Source: GWB1-39-12 sp964435575 (lineage in GTDB: Bacteria; Patescibacteriota; Microgenomatia; UBA8517). From it: a DNA stretch of 50,446 bases. This document shows positions 47,156 to 50,446 of this stretch, one piece after another. Numbering within the stretch: position 1 is the first letter of the stretch; each line of letters begins with the position of its first letter. The stretch covers positions 1 through 50,446 of the forward strand of contig CAYSZS010000005.1 in NCBI GenBank assembly GCA_964435575.1. The letters run 5' to 3'. The position numbers and the translations under genes are program-made. The notes beneath the pieces were generated by a model. That model was given only the letters and a program-made list of their open reading frames with translations. It searched no databases and had not been told where the DNA came from.

Positions 47156-47905
47156 ATGGAAGGATTTTTGTTAGTTTTATTAGGTATAGGTTTTCTTCTA
47201 GTTTTATCTAGCCTTAAGGTTATAGATCAGTACGAGCGGGGAATTGTTCTGACATTGGGTTCATACTCTTATACACTTCAGCCGGGTTTGAGAATTATTA
47301 TTCCGATTATTCAGCGGGTAATAAAAGTTGATATTCGTATTACAACCTCGGATATTCCTCAACAGGAAGTAATCACAAAAGATAATGTTCCTGTCGGGAT
47401 TAATGCCGTTGTCTATTTTCAGGTTACAAAACCCGAGGATGCGGTTTTGAAAATTCAGGATTATGCATATGCCGTAACCCAATATGCTCAAACTGCTCTA
47501 AGGGATGTCATTGGCGGAGTTGAGCTTGATACTCTTTTAACTGAGCGCCAAAAAATTGCTGATGAGATTAAGGCTATTGTTGATAAAGAAACTATAAACT
47601 GGGGAATTGATGTTACCGCAATTAAGATTCAAGATATTGAACTTCCAGCGGACATGAAGCGTGCAATGGCAAAACAAGCTGAAGCGGAAAGAGAAAGAAG
47701 AGCCACGATTATCCGCTCCCAGGGAGAGCTGTCAGCATCGGAGAATTTGCAAAAGGCAATGGAGAAAATGGCCGGCTCTGGTGCAATTTCTCTTCGCACG
47801 CTTCAAACGATTGAGGCGACAACCGCCAACCCTTCAAATACTGTTGTCTTCGCGCTTCCCACAGAGGTTCTCCAGGGACTAAAAAACTTGGTGGGGCACA
47901 AATAG
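47156..47905 (+). CDS. SPFH-domain protein, slipin/stomatin-like
   Basis: A 249-residue membrane-anchored SPFH protein. An N-terminal hydrophobic segment (LLVLLGIGFLLVLSSL) is followed by DQYERGIVLTLGSYSYTLQP, GLRIIIPIIQRVIKVDIRI, and RDVIGGVELDTLLTERQKIA. The charged coiled coil (AKQAEAERERRATIIRSQGE) and LPTEVLQGL end are usual. It scaffolds membrane domains. The NfeD partner often found next to slipins is absent here. Confidence 0.93.
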   Translation: MEGFLLVLLGIGFLLVLSSLKVIDQYERGIVLTLGSYSYTLQPGLRIIIPIIQRVIKVDIRITTSDIPQQEVITKDNVPVGINAVVYFQVTKPEDAVLKIQDYAYAVTQYAQTALRDVIGGVELDTLLTERQKIADEIKAIVDKETINWGIDVTAIKIQDIELPADMKRAMAKQAEAERERRATIIRSQGELSASENLQKAMEKMAGSGAISLRTLQTIEATTANPSNTVVFALPTEVLQGLKNLVGHK

Positions 47906-47908
47906 AGA

Positions 47909-47938
47909 TCCTTCGACCTTGCTCAGGATGATCAAGAC
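47909..47938 (-). repeat. Dispersed 'GTCGAAGGAT' repeat, reverse copy
   Basis: On the reverse strand it reads CTTGATCATCCTGAGCAAGG then TCGAAGGATC. It matches the element before rpsG, tuf and rpmJ, but no gene starts from it. Confidence 0.7.
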
Positions 47939-48603
47939 TACTTGATCACCTTCAAAAATTCTTCTGCGATTTGGGAAGTTTGGGCTGAGGGTTGGTAGAA
48001 TTCTTTCCAGACAACGACAATATTAGCGTCGTTAAATATCGCTCTTTGAACTTCACGGATAGTGTCCCCTCCTGCAATGGCAATTAAAACGTCATAACTT
48101 GCCCGAACTTTATTTATTTGGATGTAGGGGATTGGTTTATCACGATTGTATGTTTCCTCATCGACCCCTCTATGTAAAACTACAACATGAGGTTGTTTTT
48201 TGAGCTTTCGTAAAATTTTTATCGGATGCTCAACGTTCATCATATCCAGCATGCTGTCAAGACCAAATTCGTGACAGGACTCAACGAAAATATTAATTGT
48301 TTCAATAGGCGCTTGACCGAGTGCTATTGCACCAGATGCTCCCGCTATGTGGGCAAGTTCTACTTCCGTCTCACCCCTGTCCATTGTTTTTAAATCGGCG
48401 ACAACATAAGCTTCCGGTCTTGAATTTTTTAAAAACCTGATTGCGTCAATTCCGTAGTGTTTGATGAGAGGAGTTCCTGCTTCAAGCAGGATTCTGTCGC
48501 TTTGGGGTAAAGTTCTTATAATTGCGGCGGCTTCAGAAAGTGTACTATTTAACGCAACCTGAAGATATTTTTTCCGTCTGTCCAATGTGGGAACGTCAAT
48601 CAT
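47938..48603 (-). CDS. OMP-decarboxylase-family protein (hexulose-6-phosphate synthase-like)
   Basis: A 221-residue TIM-barrel protein of the OMPDC suprafamily. The shared DxKxxD catalytic motif is in AYVVADLKTMDRGETEVELA. LLEAGTPLIKHYG at the N-terminal side and IAIAGGDTI at the phosphate loop resemble hexulose-6-phosphate and keto-gulonate-phosphate enzymes more than true PyrF. It may act in sugar phosphate or ribose metabolism. The exact substrate is open. Confidence 0.82.
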   Translation of the reverse strand: MIDVPTLDRRKKYLQVALNSTLSEAAAIIRTLPQSDRILLEAGTPLIKHYGIDAIRFLKNSRPEAYVVADLKTMDRGETEVELAHIAGASGAIALGQAPIETINIFVESCHEFGLDSMLDMMNVEHPIKILRKLKKQPHVVVLHRGVDEETYNRDKPIPYIQINKVRASYDVLIAIAGGDTIREVQRAIFNDANIVVVWKEFYQPSAQTSQIAEEFLKVIK

Positions 48604-48656
48604 ATTTCAGCTTCAATTTAATCACGATGAGTGTTAAAATACAATTGTGTCAAATA

Positions 48657-48729
48657 CGGGGTGTGGCGTAGTTGGTAGCGCACTCGGATGGGGTCCGAGA
48701 GGCCGCCGGTTCGAGCCCGGCCACCCCGA
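48657..48729 (+). tRNA. tRNA-Pro (GGG)
   Basis: A regular 73-base cloverleaf: acceptor CGGGGTG/CACCCCG, D stem GCGT/GCGC, anticodon stem CTCGG/CCGAG with loop ATGGGGT (anticodon GGG), T stem GCCGG/CCGGC with loop TTCGAGC, discriminator A. C1-G72 and A73 are the proline identity pair. CCA is not encoded. Weak -10-like TTAAAAT lies upstream. Confidence 0.95.
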
Positions 48730-48739
48730 CTTATATTTT

Positions 48740-49204
48740 ATGTTTAATCATGATCCCAAAAACTATCGATGTCCGTTATGTGCCATAAGGGATGGAATTG
48801 AAGGCGACTTTCCTTATTCAAAACAGGCAGATATATTTTTCAAAGATGAGTTTACAACTGCAATTATAGCATCGCATTGGTGGCCGACAAATAAGGGCCA
48901 CGTACTTATATTTCCAAACGAGCACGTAGAAAATATTTATGATATTAGTGACGAATTACTGTCAAGAGTACATTCTTTTGCTAAAAAAGTCGCCATTGCG
49001 ATGAAAGAGTTATATAGATGTGGGGGGATTACTGTCAGACAAAACAATGAGCAGCCTGGTGACCAAGACGTATGGCATTTCCACTTACATGTTTTCCCAA
49101 GATATACAGGAGATAGTATCGATCAAACCTCCGGATTAAGACAATTAAGTGAGCCAGAAAAGCGCGTTCCTTACTCAGAAAAATTAAAACGCTATTTCAG
49201 TTAA
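48740..49204 (+). CDS. HIT-family protein
   Basis: A 154-residue histidine-triad hydrolase of nucleotide phosphoramidate or Ap4A type. The triad is HFHLHVFPR, preceded by GITVRQNNEQPGDQDVW. YRCPLCAIRDG near the N-terminus is a CxxC that may bind zinc. ATG 48740 begins MFNHDPKNYRCPLC; an upstream in-frame start at 48647 would run through the tRNA gene and is rejected. Confidence 0.92.
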   Translation: MFNHDPKNYRCPLCAIRDGIEGDFPYSKQADIFFKDEFTTAIIASHWWPTNKGHVLIFPNEHVENIYDISDELLSRVHSFAKKVAIAMKELYRCGGITVRQNNEQPGDQDVWHFHLHVFPRYTGDSIDQTSGLRQLSEPEKRVPYSEKLKRYFS

Positions 49205-49233
49205 TTTCTTATCAACTTGACCATAAAAAACCT

Positions 49234-49707
49234 ATGAAGTCAGACGATTACTCCAGTTTTCTTGACTCCTGGTTTTCAAATATTGAAAAATCGGGAATAG
49301 ATATTTCAGGTTTTCCTTTGGACCACTTAGGATATAGTGTTGGTTCTAGTGAAGAGTACGAGGAAACTAAAAAAGAATTTTTTAAAAAAAAGGATAAGTT
49401 AGCAAGTGAGATAATTTTTTCAGGCAGAAGGGTTGCCGTTATCCAACTTTTAAAACCTTTGGAGTATAGAGATTATCATATCTCTGCGATAGAACTATTG
49501 GAACCTAAGAAGGGTGAAAAAACATTCACGGGATTTGAACATGCGGAGTTTATAATTAGTGAGCCATTCGAGGACATGGTCAAAAAATATCCAAAACTCC
49601 CTTGGGACACAAACAACATTAATAAGCCTGATTTCCCAAGACTAAAACTCGTGTTTGATAACGAAATGGAATTAAAGTTCCGCCACACTCCTATCCTCAA
49701 GTCCTAA
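49234..49707 (+). CDS. VOC-superfamily protein, YecM-like
   Basis: A 157-residue protein resembling YecM, a metal-dependent VOC (glyoxalase-fold) protein of unknown function. FPLDHLGYSVGSSEEYEETK, IQLLKPLEYRDYHISAIELL and FTGFEHAEFIISEPFEDM align with the family, and the His/Glu residues in DHLG, ELLEP and EHAEF fit a metal site. It is probably a small-molecule enzyme; the substrate is unknown. Confidence 0.82.
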   Translation: MKSDDYSSFLDSWFSNIEKSGIDISGFPLDHLGYSVGSSEEYEETKKEFFKKKDKLASEIIFSGRRVAVIQLLKPLEYRDYHISAIELLEPKKGEKTFTGFEHAEFIISEPFEDMVKKYPKLPWDTNNINKPDFPRLKLVFDNEMELKFRHTPILKS

Positions 49708-49746
49708 TTCAATATCCTATTCCTGGTACCCCGACATTGCAGGACA

Positions 49747-50127
49747 TTAAACCTCAAAAAATTTTATTTCTTGGATGGTTTTGAAGTGTTTTTTGTTTAA
49801 TGTCCAAAACTCTACATTTTCTGTGGTAGCCGAAGCGGCTATAAAAGAGTCTGCAATATTGAATTTTGCATTTAGGCCATATTTAAGTAGTAACTGATAG
49901 GCACGGAAAGATATTTCCTCACGAATATCTAAGATATCAAAATATTCTAAGAAATCTTTGTTGATGTTTTTTTCTCGCTTGTTCCTTGAACCATAAATGA
50001 ATTCACAAGCTGAGATTCTTGAAATAAATACCTTTTCCTTTATTTCATTGAATATTTTGAGCGTGCTTTGGTGATTTTTCTGGAGATTGATTAATACGGA
50101 GGTATCTAACAGAATTCTACTTCCCAT
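49747..50127 (-). CDS. PIN-domain ribonuclease, VapC-like toxin
   Basis: A 126-residue PIN-domain protein. Acidic residues of the metal site are seen in ILLDTSVLINLQ, SACEFIYGSRNK and FNIADSFIAASATTENVEFW. VapC proteins cleave tRNA or rRNA. It overlaps the end of the antitoxin gene by 11 bases, the usual order of vapBC. Confidence 0.9.
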   Translation of the reverse strand: MGSRILLDTSVLINLQKNHQSTLKIFNEIKEKVFISRISACEFIYGSRNKREKNINKDFLEYFDILDIREEISFRAYQLLLKYGLNAKFNIADSFIAASATTENVEFWTLNKKHFKTIQEIKFFEV

Positions 50128-50407
50128 ACCAGGCTTTATTTCTTAATTCTTCAGCTATTTTTGCGGCCGATTTGTTTTTCCAATCCTTTCTATTTTTGTG
50201 TAATCCAATGAAAGGATGAGACATAATATTGTCCAGCGATCTCTTTTTTGGCCTTGTCTTAACTATCTTGTATTTGTCTGGATTTGCGATAATAGCAGTA
50301 TCTTTGCCATTTTTTGTTACTAATAGAGGTTTTACTTTGGCTAGCTCGAGATAGTCAGACAATTTGTGTTGCAGTTCCCTAACAGAAACTTTTGTATGAT
50401 CGCTCAT
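50117..50407 (-). CDS. Phd/YefM-type antitoxin, VapB-like
   Basis: A 96-residue antitoxin with a Phd/YefM N-terminus (TKVSVRELQHKLSDYLELAK, VKPLLVTKNGKDTAIIA) and a basic C-terminal toxin-binding part. ATG 50407 (MSDHTKVS) is preferred over 50413. It should repress its own promoter together with VapC through the upstream palindrome. Confidence 0.88.
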   Translation of the reverse strand: MSDHTKVSVRELQHKLSDYLELAKVKPLLVTKNGKDTAIIANPDKYKIVKTRPKKRSLDNIMSHPFIGLHKNRKDWKNKSAAKIAEELRNKAWYGK

Positions 50408-50413
50408 ATACAA

Positions 50414-50441
50414 AGTCTAACATTTGTTAGACAATTGTCAA
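50414..50441 (-). promoter_or_regulatory. vapBC promoter and operator
   Basis: On the reverse strand, TTGACA (50441-50436) and TAGACT (50419-50414) are 16 bases apart. A perfect inverted repeat GTCTAAC-AAAT-GTTAGAC (50432-50415) covers spacer and -10. The start site would fall at about the ATG (50407), giving a leaderless transcript. Confidence 0.65.
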
Positions 50442-50446
50442 GTATA

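Noticed and set aside
48647..48739. N-terminal extension of the HIT protein
   Set aside because: The extension is the translated tRNA-Pro gene. The family N-terminus fits ATG 48740.

Overview
The window is about 50 kb of a small, AT-rich, gene-dense bacterial chromosome and is almost certainly from a Patescibacteria/CPR organism, most likely the Microgenomates side (inference; no rRNA gene is present to test it). The evidence is a full str-S10-spc-alpha ribosomal superoperon with no rpmD (L30) between rpsE and rplO, a zinc-type S14, shortened RpoB and L2, small accessory genes, and many short degenerate repeats at gene junctions. The standard code fits: TAA, TAG and TGA all end ordinary genes.

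Region 1 (1-5240): the 3' end of mltG; then a strong promoter, a T-box-like attenuator leader and a tRNA-like gene; then a three-gene cluster of unknown pathway (HAD-like protein, HAD phosphatase, and a BtpA TIM barrel joined to an aminoglycoside-phosphotransferase-like kinase); then a tRNA-binding-domain gene broken by one in-frame TAG.

Region 2 (5241-18545): rpoB, rpoC, rpsL, rpsG, a 70-residue unknown, a reverse-strand cupin remnant, fusA, tuf and rpsJ.

Region 3 (18546-35934): a reverse-strand DUF4258/DUF2283 pair between direct repeats and a NIF3-like gene with an in-frame TAG, both inserted between rpsJ and rplC. Then come rplC through rplO, secY, adk, map, infA, rpmJ, rpsM, rpsK, rpsD, rpoA, rplQ, rplM and rpsI. 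Degenerate tandem tracts of 7- or 9-base period sit at many junctions and run into the C-terminal ends of L4, S17, L22, L17 and L13 and the inside of L3.

Region 4 (35935-42005): a winged-helix/Nudix protein, a sigma-70-family factor, and a compact isoprenoid cluster: a mevalonate-pathway decarboxylase, isopentenyl phosphate kinase, IPP isomerase, an unknown protein and undecaprenyl diphosphate synthase. The unknown protein and the C-terminal extension of the synthase share a repeated tryptophan-rich domain, two copies in each. Together the genes could carry phosphomevalonate to the lipid carrier used for wall synthesis.

Region 5 (42002-50446): accessory genes: an M3 peptidase, a ZIP metal transporter, a TauE/SafE exporter, a HigBA-like pair, an HD phosphohydrolase, a four-helix-bundle protein framed by heptad repeats, a slipin, an OMP-decarboxylase-family protein, tRNA-Pro(GGG), a HIT protein, a YecM-like VOC protein and a VapBC-like pair.

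The most interesting signals are: the period-7/9 tracts that extend essential proteins; a dispersed repeat that supplies both ribosome-binding site and start codon to rpsG, tuf and rpmJ; the T-box upstream of a tRNA-like gene; the shared tryptophan-rich domain next to UppS; and an Asp-to-Asn change in the NKxD motif of EF-G.
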